Of a DNA stretch of 37,940 bases, positions 24,302 through 33,118 are shown one piece after another. Both the position numbers and the translations under genes were made by a program. The first letter of the stretch is position 1. Every line of letters starts with the position of its first letter. The notes under the pieces are model-generated. The model worked only from the letters and a program-made list of their open reading frames with translations. It was not told the DNA's origin and made no database searches. The DNA is from Bacteroidales bacterium (GTDB lineage: Bacteria > Bacteroidota > Bacteroidia > Bacteroidales > UBA932). The stretch lies in assembly GCA_017561765.1 (NCBI GenBank), contig JAFZBM010000129.1:1-37940 (forward strand), in the 5' to 3' direction.

Positions 24302-26353
24302 TCAAATCTCTTCCCCGGCCTCGATAAAGCGTGCTGCGGCGTTGAGGAAGTGGGCGGTAATCCAGAAGACGGTCCAGCTCTCTGAGTAGCCTCCGCGCAG
24401 TTTATACACGTTGGACATGTCGCCGTGCTGGGCGAAGTTGGTGTGCTGGATCTGCTCTCCCTGGCTGCCGTATGCATCGGTAAGCTGGTAGCAAGTGCGG
24501 TACATGACCTTGGACATTTTTACAAGCCGCTCATCCCCCAGAAGGCGGCCCATCCGGCAGATTTCCGGGGCGAACAACACTCCGTACACGTCCAAGTGCT
24601 GGTTCTGAGGCGAGACAACAGTCCAGCCTGTGGATTTGAAGTCACGGTCGGCCAGACGCCCGGCAGGGAGCGGTATATCCCAGACCACCACATAACTCAG
24701 GCACACGTCCATCGCATGTTTTGCCCACTCCAGGTAATAATGATCCCCGAATCGTTCGTAGCACTCAAGGAAGCCCTGGAAAGCCGCCCATGCACCCTCT
24801 TTGTCCTCGCAAGTGGCATCAAGCGTGCCGCCCCAGTAGCAGCCGTCCATCTCAAGATGACGGTCAGCAAACAACTTTGCCGCTTTCTCCGCCGCCCTAC
24901 GGTAACGCGCTTTGCCATACATTTTTGAGGCAATCGCCAAAGGCGCTATGTAGAAGGCATCGGCCGTAGAGACAGGGTTCCATTTGCAGGAGAGTATGCG
25001 GTCGGAGGTCTTGTCGCAAGCCTCCTTCAAGAAAGTTTCCCATTTTGAAGAATCGTACGCTCCGGGGTGCCTCTTGGCATACTCAATGGCCTTGGCGAAA
25101 TTGTACATTGCCTGCCCGCAGGAGACCGGGTCACCCTGATCCCATGTGCCGGAACTGCAGTCGTATCGGACACAGAACAGTCCGTCGTCACGCCAGGAGC
25201 ATCCGGTAAGGAAATCCAGGCTGCGCTGTACCCGGTTATGTATTACAGCCCTTGTCCAGAGGCTGGTACAGGAGGTCAGCAGAGGTTCCAGCACCTGCAG
25301 GGAGTATCCGGGAGAATCGGCCTGTCCGCACCACCCCATTACGATATGCTTGCGGGAGCTGCGAATGTCGTACATGTCAAAGCCGCAGGCATTATCGCGC
25401 TCCAGCCATCGTGATGCCGCAAATCTTGCCTTGCCGTTTACTATATCATCAAAGCTGCTGAACCGCTCCGCATCGTATGGTTTGTAGCGGTCAAGCGACG
25501 AATATAGCGGCCTTTGGAATCCTGTCCCTTTGCGTTGGATACCGTATATGTCAATGAAGAATTCCTTTTCAACTATGCGCCCCGGCTCCATATCTATCCA
25601 GGTGTCGGTATAGCGCATCGCCTGTTTCTGGCGCGCCTTGGCCACGCTGCGGGAACCGTTGTAGCCTATCGGGCCACTGTACAGAACAATTTCCGTAAGG
25701 CCGTCGTATGCTTCGGCGCCGAACGACCACCACTGGTCGCCCAGTACGGCTCCGCGCACAGGGGAAGGCACGGTATGGACCGCCAGGGCCCGCTGGTTTG
25801 CTGCGTCTTCCAACATCACGAAGGGCATGGGATAGCGGTGATCTTCGAAAATGGCGAACTCGCCCGGAGCGCCTGTCCATACCGGCACGGCAGACGGATT
25901 TACCGAGGCACCGTTGGAATTGCCGTAATAAACGATTCCGGGTGCGAACAATGACAGGCCGGTGCCGCACTTCTGCAGACGTACCGAAAGCGTTGCGTGG
26001 CGGAGAGTGTCGGGACCTTTCCACTCATAGCGCCTGATGCAGCGGAGCATTCCGTCATCGGTGGGAGCATAAGAGTCACGGAGGAGCATCTTGCCCTGCG
26101 GAAGGGTGAGGGTGCCGCGCAGGATAGTCCATTCTCCTGATGTTTCTACAGTTTCCGGCCGTGCGTGTTGCCAGCAACAGGGCCAGTCGTTTTTCCACTC
26201 TGTCGCTATGGACCATAGACCTTCGGAAGGCGTCCGGAGTGTATCAGCCCCGTCCGTAAAGGCCACCTGATTGTTATCGGTCAGCAGATGCGTCTGGGCA
26301 GAGAGCGGCAGGACAGCCAGCACGATGGCAGTCAGTAATGCACTTCTTTTCAT
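24302..26353 (-). CDS. Six-hairpin (alpha/alpha) glycosidase-like secreted protein
   Basis: 683 residues from the ATG at 26351-26353, which gives a clean signal peptide (MKRSALLTAIVLAVLPLSAQ); the frame is open further upstream, but that part reads through the end of the GH92 gene. The N-terminal half is beta-rich (GEWTILRGTLTLPQGKMLL, GIVYYGNSNGASVNP). The C-terminal half (about 330-683) has the repeated helix-hairpin pattern of (alpha/alpha)6 barrels (DGLFCVRYDCSSGTWDQGD, GCYWGGTLDATCEDKEGAWA, STGWTVVSPQNQHLDVYG). I cannot name a GH family or assign catalytic residues. Its start overlaps the GH92 stop by 4 bp (ATGA), so it is the last gene of the leftward enzyme operon and probably acts on the same glycan. 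Confidence 0.65.
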   Translation of the reverse strand: MKRSALLTAIVLAVLPLSAQTHLLTDNNQVAFTDGADTLRTPSEGLWSIATEWKNDWPCCWQHARPETVETSGEWTILRGTLTLPQGKMLLRDSYAPTDDGMLRCIRRYEWKGPDTLRHATLSVRLQKCGTGLSLFAPGIVYYGNSNGASVNPSAVPVWTGAPGEFAIFEDHRYPMPFVMLEDAANQRALAVHTVPSPVRGAVLGDQWWSFGAEAYDGLTEIVLYSGPIGYNGSRSVAKARQKQAMRYTDTWIDMEPGRIVEKEFFIDIYGIQRKGTGFQRPLYSSLDRYKPYDAERFSSFDDIVNGKARFAASRWLERDNACGFDMYDIRSSRKHIVMGWCGQADSPGYSLQVLEPLLTSCTSLWTRAVIHNRVQRSLDFLTGCSWRDDGLFCVRYDCSSGTWDQGDPVSCGQAMYNFAKAIEYAKRHPGAYDSSKWETFLKEACDKTSDRILSCKWNPVSTADAFYIAPLAIASKMYGKARYRRAAEKAAKLFADRHLEMDGCYWGGTLDATCEDKEGAWAAFQGFLECYERFGDHYYLEWAKHAMDVCLSYVVVWDIPLPAGRLADRDFKSTGWTVVSPQNQHLDVYGVLFAPEICRMGRLLGDERLVKMSKVMYRTCYQLTDAYGSQGEQIQHTNFAQHGDMSNVYKLRGGYSESWTVFWITAHFLNAAARFIEAGEEI

Positions 26354-28323
26354 TCCCAGGGAAGTTTGCGCAGGCAACGGACTTGTGCTTCTCCGGGAAC
26401 GAATTCGCCCCCGACAGGATTGACCGGATAATACCCCAGGGCGGAAAAGATGTACCAGGCGCTCATTTGCCCGCAATCGTCGTTTCCGCATAGTCCGCCT
26501 GGTTCGCAGCGGTAAAAATCCCGGAAAACCTGCCTTATTCTTTCAGCCGCTTTACCCTGCCGGCCGGCAAGAGTGTAAAGGTAAATTACGTGGTGACAGG
26601 GTTCATTGCCGTGGGAATACTGGCCGATGAGACCGGTTACATCCTGCGAGTAACCGGTCACGGAGGCGGGCGGTGTCACGGTAAAGAGGGTGTCGAGCTT
26701 CTGGACGAAGAGCTCGGGGCCGCCGAGCAGGTCTATAAGGTCTTCAGGATCCTGCAGTACGTGCCAAAGGTAGTGCCATGCGCTGCCCTCGGTATAGTCG
26801 CCGCCCATTTTGCCGGCGTGAGCACAGCGGCGGGGTTCGAATGGCTCCCTCCAGTTTCCGGAAGAATCCTTGCCGCGGAAGAATCCGGTCGAAGAGTCGA
26901 ACAGATTGCGGTAGTTGCGGGAGCGATTAAAGAAGAATTCGTAATCTGAGTCCTTGCCAAGTGCCCTCGCCAGCCGGGCGGCGCACCAGTCGTCATAACA
27001 AGACTCCAGTGTTCGGGAGACTGATTCTTCCTTTACCAGGTCGAAGGGATAGTACCCGTACTTGTTGTAAATGTCCCAGTCGGATTTTTTGTGATTTGTG
27101 GTCAGCGATGCCCGAACCGCATCGTATGCCCGTTCCCTTTCTATTCCTGGAAGATACCTCAGACATGCATCCACCACCGTGGGAACGGAGTGGTTGGCAA
27201 TCATGCAATAATTGTCTTTCCCGCATAGTCCCCATACGGGAAGATGCCCCCTCTCTTCCGATTCGGCGAGCATGCTGTTTACGATGTCCGCTTCGACCTC
27301 TGGGGTCAGCAAGGTACGGAGCAAGTCCGCAGCCCTGAACGTATCCCATTGTGAGAATGTTGAGTAGCGTACGGGGCCACCAAGGTCGGATATAACGTTC
27401 GGCTGAATGTACAGGTGGTACATTGACGTGTAGAACGCTGTGAGAACGCTGTCCGGGCCTTCAACTGGAAGCAGTTTGAACAGCTTTTCCCATTGGCGCT
27501 CCGTCATTTTCCGGATTTTGCGGAAATTCCATCCTTTCACCTCGGACATATTGGCGTGTGCCCCCTCGGGGCTGGTGTAGGACAGGGTTATCTTTGCCTT
27601 CAAGGGCTTCTTCCCGGGCCCGAAATCCAGAACGTAAGCGGGGGCCTTGTATCCGGGATCAAGGCATAGCGTGTCAAAAGAGCAAATGGCCTGGTCGAAA
27701 CATATCTCATACCAAAGGTCATACTGCACCCAGCTGTTTGCTTTCAAGTGGCCACGAAGGGTTCTGGCATCCGGCATCTCTCCCTGCCACTCCTTTACTG
27801 CATCTCTCAAGTTGATGTTCGGAGTCGTGGAGTTTGTCCTTATCTGCACGCTCTGAAGATTCACGAACAACTTTCGCAGCGCTCCCGTAAAATGCATTTC
27901 ATAACATGCAACACGTTGCGAGCAAGTGATATCCACTGCCGTGCCGTTATCGGGAAGAGTAACAGAATAATGTCCAACAGAGGCGTTTTCGTTCTCTTTG
28001 TTGCTTACATAGCCGGACCCGTGCTTGTCTGAAAAGGGCATTATCAATATATTGCATAACGATGGACAACCGGTACCGCTCAGGCGATTCTGAGTGAAGC
28101 CGGTTATCAGGGAATCGGACCAGTTGTAGCCGCTGCAATATTTCCAAAGGTAATTACCTGTCTGTGGTCCTGGCTGCACCATCCCCAGCGGGCAGGCAGC
28201 GGCAGGGGCAGTGTGTCCCGTGTAGTCGGTTCCGATAAAAGGATTGACCCAGCGGCTCAGCGGTTTACTGCAGGCGGAAATGCATATGACGGTGCACAGA
28301 ATAACGGACAGTTGCTTTTTCAT
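26350..28323 (-). CDS. GH92 family alpha-mannosidase-like lipoprotein, short at the C-terminus
   Basis: 657 residues, lipobox Cys18 (ISACSKPL). GH92 enzymes are calcium-dependent exo-alpha-mannosidases. Family landmarks: WVNPFIGTD (25-33), CPLGMVQPGP, QWDTFRAADLLRTLLTP (about 325-341), YTEGSAWHYLW (510-520), HGNEPCHH (571-578, with the catalytic acid Glu) and GNDDCGQMSAWYIFSALGYY (613-632, with the Asp base region). The catalytic core therefore looks complete, but the protein stops at LRKLPWE about where most members go on for several dozen residues of C-terminal beta strands. Whether it is still active is unsure. It begins 3 bp after the esterase fusion gene ends. Confidence 0.88.
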   Translation of the reverse strand: MKKQLSVILCTVICISACSKPLSRWVNPFIGTDYTGHTAPAAACPLGMVQPGPQTGNYLWKYCSGYNWSDSLITGFTQNRLSGTGCPSLCNILIMPFSDKHGSGYVSNKENENASVGHYSVTLPDNGTAVDITCSQRVACYEMHFTGALRKLFVNLQSVQIRTNSTTPNINLRDAVKEWQGEMPDARTLRGHLKANSWVQYDLWYEICFDQAICSFDTLCLDPGYKAPAYVLDFGPGKKPLKAKITLSYTSPEGAHANMSEVKGWNFRKIRKMTERQWEKLFKLLPVEGPDSVLTAFYTSMYHLYIQPNVISDLGGPVRYSTFSQWDTFRAADLLRTLLTPEVEADIVNSMLAESEERGHLPVWGLCGKDNYCMIANHSVPTVVDACLRYLPGIERERAYDAVRASLTTNHKKSDWDIYNKYGYYPFDLVKEESVSRTLESCYDDWCAARLARALGKDSDYEFFFNRSRNYRNLFDSSTGFFRGKDSSGNWREPFEPRRCAHAGKMGGDYTEGSAWHYLWHVLQDPEDLIDLLGGPELFVQKLDTLFTVTPPASVTGYSQDVTGLIGQYSHGNEPCHHVIYLYTLAGRQGKAAERIRQVFRDFYRCEPGGLCGNDDCGQMSAWYIFSALGYYPVNPVGGEFVPGEAQVRCLRKLPWE

Positions 28324-28326
28324 TTC

Positions 28327-30564
28327 TTATATTTTTAGCTCCGGAAACACAAGGTCGGCATAGATAGGATAATGATCTGAAATAAACTCCTTGCCCGCAT
28401 AGGAGTCAATGACAACCTTGAAGTGCAGGCAGGAAGGGAAACCGCGATAGTATATATAGTCTATCATTTCCAGCCGATCCTGCGTGAACTCGCCAAAGCC
28501 GCTGAATGAGCCTAAACTGTCGGTCTCTTGGGCGTTGTTGCGGGCGTTCTTCATCAGAGAGGAAACATCAGACAGGCACTCATCGTCAGGAAATACATTG
28601 AAATCTCCGGTGAGCACCATCGGCAGCCCTTCCCGGTTCATTTCCTGTATCCTCTTGTAAACCAGCGCAAGACCCTCCTTTCGTGCGGTCGCCCCTTTAT
28701 GGTCGAGATGAGTGTTGACAAAGTAAAATTGCCTGCCCGAGTCTTTATGCCGCAAGAGCGTCCAGGTCGCGGTGCGGCGGCAAGCTGCATCCCATCCGTA
28801 GCTTGGTACGTCCGGGGTCTCGGAAAGCCAGTATGTGCCCCATTTCAGAAGTTCGATGCGAGTAGAGTCGTAGAACACCGACATTTGTTCGCCTTTCTTC
28901 TCTCCGTCATCACGCCCGACGCCTACGTATTTATACTCGGGGCATTGTTCCAGAATGTATTGCACCTGGTCTTCCATGGCTTCCTGAAGGCCGAATACCG
29001 CAGGCTTTATTTCACGTATCATCGCCGGAGTCGCTTCTTTCCTAATATCCCAGGCGTTTTCTCCATCCTTTGCCGAGGAGTAACGGATATTGAAAGACAT
29101 TACGCGCAGTGGCGCAGGAGTGCCCTCGGAATCCCAGTCGTCGGAGCGGAAAGGTCCGGCGGGAACGTTCCATGCGTTGTACAGGTTGCCTGGCTTCCAG
29201 TTCCGGAAACCATATCTCACAGCCACTGGTTCCGGAACTTCAGGGCTCGTTACGACTAAAGTCTTGTTGTCTTTAATGCGCCCTGTCGCCGGATGGAAAA
29301 CCCTGTCGCTTCCGGCAAGTTCAAAGCCAGCGATATTCTGTCCCCAGGGAGCGAGACCCTGTCCGTCCACTTTCATGTTTATTGTTGCCGAACCGTTCTC
29401 GAATTTGGCACTTTCATAAGCCGGTGACGTGGGTGTGATCCCCTTGAATCCGTAGTCATTGACCAGGGCCAGATTTGCCAGTCGGAGCGCCACTTCCTTC
29501 TTCTTCCCGGGATGTATTGAACCATATTCTCCAAGGTCGATGGTGGTGGCCATCCCGCTGTGCGGTATTACATCCAGCGACTTTTGCTGCGACTCGCAGA
29601 AATAGCCATATGTAAAACCATCGGGATTGCTGTAATTGTATGGGGCTATCTGTACATAGTAGAAAGGGGCTTCAGGGTTGCGGAATAATTCCCGCATCAT
29701 CGCAACGTACTCTTTCTGCAGACGTACGTATTGATTGGGCCGGTCTTGGTTTGACTCGCCCTGATACCACAACATTCCTTTGAAAGTATACGGGACGAGA
29801 GGGCAGACCTGGCCGTTGAAAAGTGCTGCTGGAACCTGTTGCTTGAGTTTGGGCTGTTTTGACTCGCCAAGGAAACAGTTGTCGAATTCTCCGGCGAATT
29901 TGTCGTCAAGTGTTGCCTTGTCCATCCATGCCTCGATTGTAGATGCTCCCCATTCAGATACAATAATCCCGACGGGGACATCCAGCTTCTGCTGAAGTCT
30001 TAATGCAAACAAGTACGCCACGGCGCTGGTGGAGGCTACGGCTTCCGGCGTGTTCTCGGCCCACCGGCCTTCGATGTCGCGGACCGGTTCCGGTGCGGCC
30101 GTATGTTTGGTGGTAATCATCCTTATCGGCGTACTTGATTTGGCGGACATTATTATTTCTCCTGCGCCTTCAACCGGCTGGTTCCGGAAGCCGCGCATGG
30201 GCATCTCCATGTTCGACTGCCCGGAGCAGAACCATACCTCGCCCAGCATGATATTTTTCAACTTGATTTTCTCGCCGTCGGAAATAGTAATCTCGTAGGG
30301 GCCTCCTGCGGCTGGAGTCTTGATACGTAGCAGCCATTTACCTTCGCTGTCGGGCTCCGCCCATTGTTTTCCTTTGCTCCAGGAGGTTTGGACGCTTACT
30401 TTTTTGCTTGAATCGGTCCAGCCCCAGATGGCAACTTCGCTCTGCTGTTGCAGGACCATATTGTCGCCGATAACGGAGGGTAATGTCACTTTTGCAGTCA
30501 GAGTAAAACTGCATATGCATGCGGCAAGTACCGATAATAATGCCTTTCGAAGTATGTGCTTCAT
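28327..30564 (-). CDS. Fusion of SGNH (sialate O-acetylesterase-like) domain and EEP phosphatase domain
   Basis: 745 residues with a signal peptide (about 1-24, ending LTAK). Residues about 25-475 are a sialate 9-O-acetylesterase (SASA)-like carbohydrate esterase: FCSGQSNMEMP with nucleophile S117, YQGESNQ (267-273) and catalytic H351 in SIHPGKK. Residues about 485-742 are an endonuclease/exonuclease/phosphatase domain with all usual blocks: VMSFNIRY (N491), GLQEAM (E528), NTHLDHKG (617-624), TGDFNVFPDD (652-661), DYIYY (702-706) and SDHYP (729-733). Both halves keep their catalytic residues. In PULs such enzymes remove acetyl groups and probably phosphodiester or phosphate decorations. It lies 7 bp after the GH27 gene. 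Confidence 0.88.
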   Translation of the reverse strand: MKHILRKALLSVLAACICSFTLTAKVTLPSVIGDNMVLQQQSEVAIWGWTDSSKKVSVQTSWSKGKQWAEPDSEGKWLLRIKTPAAGGPYEITISDGEKIKLKNIMLGEVWFCSGQSNMEMPMRGFRNQPVEGAGEIIMSAKSSTPIRMITTKHTAAPEPVRDIEGRWAENTPEAVASTSAVAYLFALRLQQKLDVPVGIIVSEWGASTIEAWMDKATLDDKFAGEFDNCFLGESKQPKLKQQVPAALFNGQVCPLVPYTFKGMLWYQGESNQDRPNQYVRLQKEYVAMMRELFRNPEAPFYYVQIAPYNYSNPDGFTYGYFCESQQKSLDVIPHSGMATTIDLGEYGSIHPGKKKEVALRLANLALVNDYGFKGITPTSPAYESAKFENGSATINMKVDGQGLAPWGQNIAGFELAGSDRVFHPATGRIKDNKTLVVTSPEVPEPVAVRYGFRNWKPGNLYNAWNVPAGPFRSDDWDSEGTPAPLRVMSFNIRYSSAKDGENAWDIRKEATPAMIREIKPAVFGLQEAMEDQVQYILEQCPEYKYVGVGRDDGEKKGEQMSVFYDSTRIELLKWGTYWLSETPDVPSYGWDAACRRTATWTLLRHKDSGRQFYFVNTHLDHKGATARKEGLALVYKRIQEMNREGLPMVLTGDFNVFPDDECLSDVSSLMKNARNNAQETDSLGSFSGFGEFTQDRLEMIDYIYYRGFPSCLHFKVVIDSYAGKEFISDHYPIYADLVFPELKI

Positions 30565-30571
30565 ATCTGTT

Positions 30572-32206
30572 TTATTTTATTTCCCACCATTTTCCTTCAA
30601 GCCGGTCTTCGGTCGCTCCCGGGCTTATGCGGTACAGGGCACAGCCATGTGCGGGCAGCTTGACTTCCCAACGCTCTTTGTCCCGAACCTGTCCTACATC
30701 CTGCTGGCGCCAGAGGTCGCGCACCGTCTGTGTTCCGTACAGGCCCAGGTCCCTGGGGCAGAATCCGGTTTTACTCTCCTCGTTTTTGAGGTTGAAAAGG
30801 GCGATTGCCAGCGTCCCGTCTTCCAGTGGTTTAACATATATCAGACGCTCTTTATCAGATCCGAAGGCGTTCTTAACCCCCATCGCTCCAAGAGGATCCT
30901 GATTGATATCCAGCACCTCGTTGTTGCACAGGAGGCTCAATGTAAAGTCGTCCAGTGCAGACATGTCGCAGCCCAGGAGCAGGGGGGAGGCCAGAATGGC
31001 CCAGGCGGTAACATGAGAATATTGCTCCCACGGCGTGAGCTTGGTCCAATGCGGTTCAAGGTTCCAGCCTCCGACTTTGCCGAGCACCATCATATCTGCG
31101 TCGGGCCAGTGGGACGGGGTGCAGAATCCAGCCCAAGACGCCTCCCTGTCGAAGGCGATACTGGTTATGCTTGCCCAGCTGTCGGTTATGTCTCCGGCGC
31201 TTCTCCAGCAGTTTGCCATGTTTTTCAGCCATGGTCCGAGCGCGATGCGGGAAGCGTTTGAGATACTGTAAACAATGTCGCGTCCTGTGGTATACAGGGC
31301 CTTCTGCATATCTTCCAGACACCATATGTCGTTGAGGAACCAGTCATATTTTAAGTAGTCCACGCCCCAGTCGGCCCATTGTCTGGCGTCAGCTCCGGCA
31401 AATGAGTATTTCCCAAAGCTGTGAAGTTCGCCTTTGTCGTACTTTGAGGCATCGACTTTCATAAATTCGTCCACCAGTCCTTCTTTTACCCACCAGTAGC
31501 TGCCGTCCGGCGAGTCACATGATGACCCGATATGGCCGGCGTAGGATGCTGTCCAGGGGACAGAATAAATACCGAGTTTAAGCCCATGGGAATGCAATGA
31601 ATCTGCCAGCGCCTTCATGTCGGGGAACTTCTTGTTGGGCTGAATTGCATTGTATTTTCCCCCTCGTACTCCTTGCCAGCCGTCGTCAATGTTTACGTAT
31701 GTCCAACCATAGTTGGTAAGACCCTTTTCTTCCATTGTCCTGGCCGCTTGTATTATATGCTCCTGGGTTACGGAATTGCCGTGGCAGTTCCATGAATTCC
31801 AGCCCATTGGCGGTGTGAGTGCTATGCGGTCACCGATTTCGATTCGCAATTCCCGGGTATCACTGCCCAAGTCATTGCTGACGGTGATTTGGACTTTGTA
31901 CGAACCCTTGCGGCGGGCTTTCCCGCTGATGATTCCGGTGTTGGCATCGCACTTAAGTCCGCGCGGCAGTCCCTTGACGCTGAATTGTATCGGTCGTTGC
32001 CCGGAAACGGGAATCCGGAACAGGAAGTCTGCCTTTGGCCGTGCACCGAAAATGTGAGGGCCGTTGATGCGGGGAGTGGCTGGTGCAGACGGCGTAAGAA
32101 TGTATGAACTATAGTCCGGGGCTTTTGCACTTTCCTGCGGCAACTGCTGAGCCATGACGAACATTGATATTAACAATGTTAGTGCAGAAATGGTTATTCG
32201 TTTCAT
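30572..32206 (-). CDS. GH27 alpha-galactosidase-like enzyme with N-terminal putative Ig domain
   Basis: 544 residues. Signal peptide about 1-20; an immunoglobulin-like (He_PIG) domain at about 35-127 (FSVKGLPRGLKCDANTGIIS); a GH27 TIM barrel from about 128 (TPPMGWNSWNCHG, YVNIDDGWQG); a C-terminal beta domain from about 445. The nucleophile is D288 in YLKYDWF and the acid/base D339 in RSAGDITDSW, by alignment with characterised alpha-galactosidases. Specificity may be alpha-Gal or alpha-GalNAc. It is the first gene of the leftward enzyme operon. Upstream lies GGAATA-N5-TATTCC (32215-32231), a small palindrome that could be an operator; I see no consensus promoter there, so read-through from queH or an ECF-type promoter is possible. 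Confidence 0.9.
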   Translation of the reverse strand: MKRITISALTLLISMFVMAQQLPQESAKAPDYSSYILTPSAPATPRINGPHIFGARPKADFLFRIPVSGQRPIQFSVKGLPRGLKCDANTGIISGKARRKGSYKVQITVSNDLGSDTRELRIEIGDRIALTPPMGWNSWNCHGNSVTQEHIIQAARTMEEKGLTNYGWTYVNIDDGWQGVRGGKYNAIQPNKKFPDMKALADSLHSHGLKLGIYSVPWTASYAGHIGSSCDSPDGSYWWVKEGLVDEFMKVDASKYDKGELHSFGKYSFAGADARQWADWGVDYLKYDWFLNDIWCLEDMQKALYTTGRDIVYSISNASRIALGPWLKNMANCWRSAGDITDSWASITSIAFDREASWAGFCTPSHWPDADMMVLGKVGGWNLEPHWTKLTPWEQYSHVTAWAILASPLLLGCDMSALDDFTLSLLCNNEVLDINQDPLGAMGVKNAFGSDKERLIYVKPLEDGTLAIALFNLKNEESKTGFCPRDLGLYGTQTVRDLWRQQDVGQVRDKERWEVKLPAHGCALYRISPGATEDRLEGKWWEIK

Positions 32207-32252
32207 TGTTATCAGGAATACATATTATTCCACGAAAAAAACGCAGGCTGCC

Positions 32253-32960
32253 CTACCGTTTTGAGAATTCGCAGCCGCAGTAGTTCTGGTTGTAGAAGTT
32301 CTGCTCCTTGATTATTTCGGCGCGCCTCGGCTGCAGGCCGCCCTTGCGCCAGTTCTGGGGCCACCAGACGACTTGGGGCCGGGCTTTTTGTGTCAGGTCG
32401 TCATTTTCCTGGTAGGACCTGGCACGTTTTAGCCCATTTTCGTAGCAGGTCTCTCCTTCAGATGCATGACCTGGCACGCTTTCCTCCTGATTCAGCGAAC
32501 AGCAAGCCCAGCGGCCGGCGGCATCGACCTGCTCGAGGGACTTCCAGCGGGAGGAGGCGAGGGTGGTGGTAAGCACTGGGAAATCGTTGGCGGATGCGAA
32601 GCGCGCGGCCCGTAACAAACGGAATTTAAAACAATTAAGACATCTGGAACCGCGTTCGGGCGCGGTGGCCGATTCTTCAGGGGACCGGCCGTCCGGAGAG
32701 TGCCGGACCACATAATCCAGCCACGCTTCATGATCGTACTCATCCTCTACGACGCTCACGCCAAGTGCATCGCAGTAGCGCCGCAACTCGGCCAGCCGCA
32801 GCTCATATTCCTCGCGCGGAACAATATTGGAATTGCTGAAAAACACCACCGGCTTCAATCCATTCTGCAGCAGGCACTCAACGACCGCGCCCGAACAAGG
32901 CGCGCAGCAGCTGTGCAGCAGGATTTTATTTTGCCCTCCGGGGACCGTCAAATGCAACAT
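32253..32960 (-). CDS. queH: Epoxyqueuosine reductase QueH
   Basis: 235 residues. QueH reduces epoxyqueuosine to queuosine in tRNA, the last step of queuosine synthesis, and holds an iron-sulfur cluster. Its Cys set is present: HSCCAPC (C18, C19, C22), CLNC (C107, C110) and YCGC (C228, C230), with FSNSNIVPREEY replacing the usual YNPNI segment. A stretch at about 152-192 (CCSLNQEESVPG ... ENDDL) appears to be an insertion relative to the common QueH, adding Cys152, Cys153 and Cys172. Its neighbours (tRNA-Leu, trmB) also concern tRNA, but it starts its own divergent promoter. Confidence 0.85.
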   Translation of the reverse strand: MLHLTVPGGQNKILLHSCCAPCSGAVVECLLQNGLKPVVFFSNSNIVPREEYELRLAELRRYCDALGVSVVEDEYDHEAWLDYVVRHSPDGRSPEESATAPERGSRCLNCFKFRLLRAARFASANDFPVLTTTLASSRWKSLEQVDAAGRWACCSLNQEESVPGHASEGETCYENGLKRARSYQENDDLTQKARPQVVWWPQNWRKGGLQPRRAEIIKEQNFYNQNYCGCEFSKR

Positions 32961-32976
32961 TTGCAGGAATTTTCCA

Positions 32977-33025
32977 CAAAGTTATCAAAATATTTTTGCG
33001 AATTTCGCAAATATGCTTAATTTTG
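32977..33025. promoter_or_regulatory. Divergent queH / tRNA-Leu promoters built on one palindrome
   Basis: Rightward, TTTG (32995-32998), a 19-bp spacer and TAATTTTG (33018-33025) form a consensus promoter for the tRNA. Leftward, TAACTTTG (complement of 32977-32984) is a -7 box for queH. The palindrome TTTGCGAA-T-TTCGCAAA (32995-33011) supplies a TTTG -33 element to both sides, at 19 bp rightward and a long 23 bp leftward. Confidence 0.65.
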
Positions 33026-33035
33026 CAGTCCCAAC

Positions 33036-33118
33036 GCGGTAGTGGTGAAATGGTAGACACGCTACTTTGAGGGGGTAGTGGGCATTGGCCTGTGTGAGTT
33101 CGAGTCTCACCTACCGCA
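33036..33118 (+). tRNA. tRNA-Leu (anticodon GAG)
   Basis: A complete class II tRNA of 83 nt. The acceptor stem GCGGTAG pairs with CTACCGC (33111-33117) plus discriminator A. The anticodon stem CTACT/GGTAG encloses the loop TTGAGGG, anticodon GAG. A long variable arm (TGGGC-ATT-GGCCT) and a T arm (GTGAG-TTCGAGT-CTCAC) follow. The 3' CCA is not encoded. Confidence 0.95.

Noticed and set aside
26354-26491. Upstream extension of the six-hairpin gene (46 extra codons)
   Set aside because: The extension lies in the GH92 coding region, is Arg-rich and precedes a perfect signal peptide; the ATG at 26351-26353 is the start.
30320-31261. 313-codon frame on the + strand opposite GH27 and the esterase start
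   Set aside because: It crosses two convincing genes on the other strand and shows no protein features.
32236-32252. T-run after a GC patch as terminator between queH and GH27
   Set aside because: The only stem, GCAG/CTGC, would have a one-base loop; it cannot fold.
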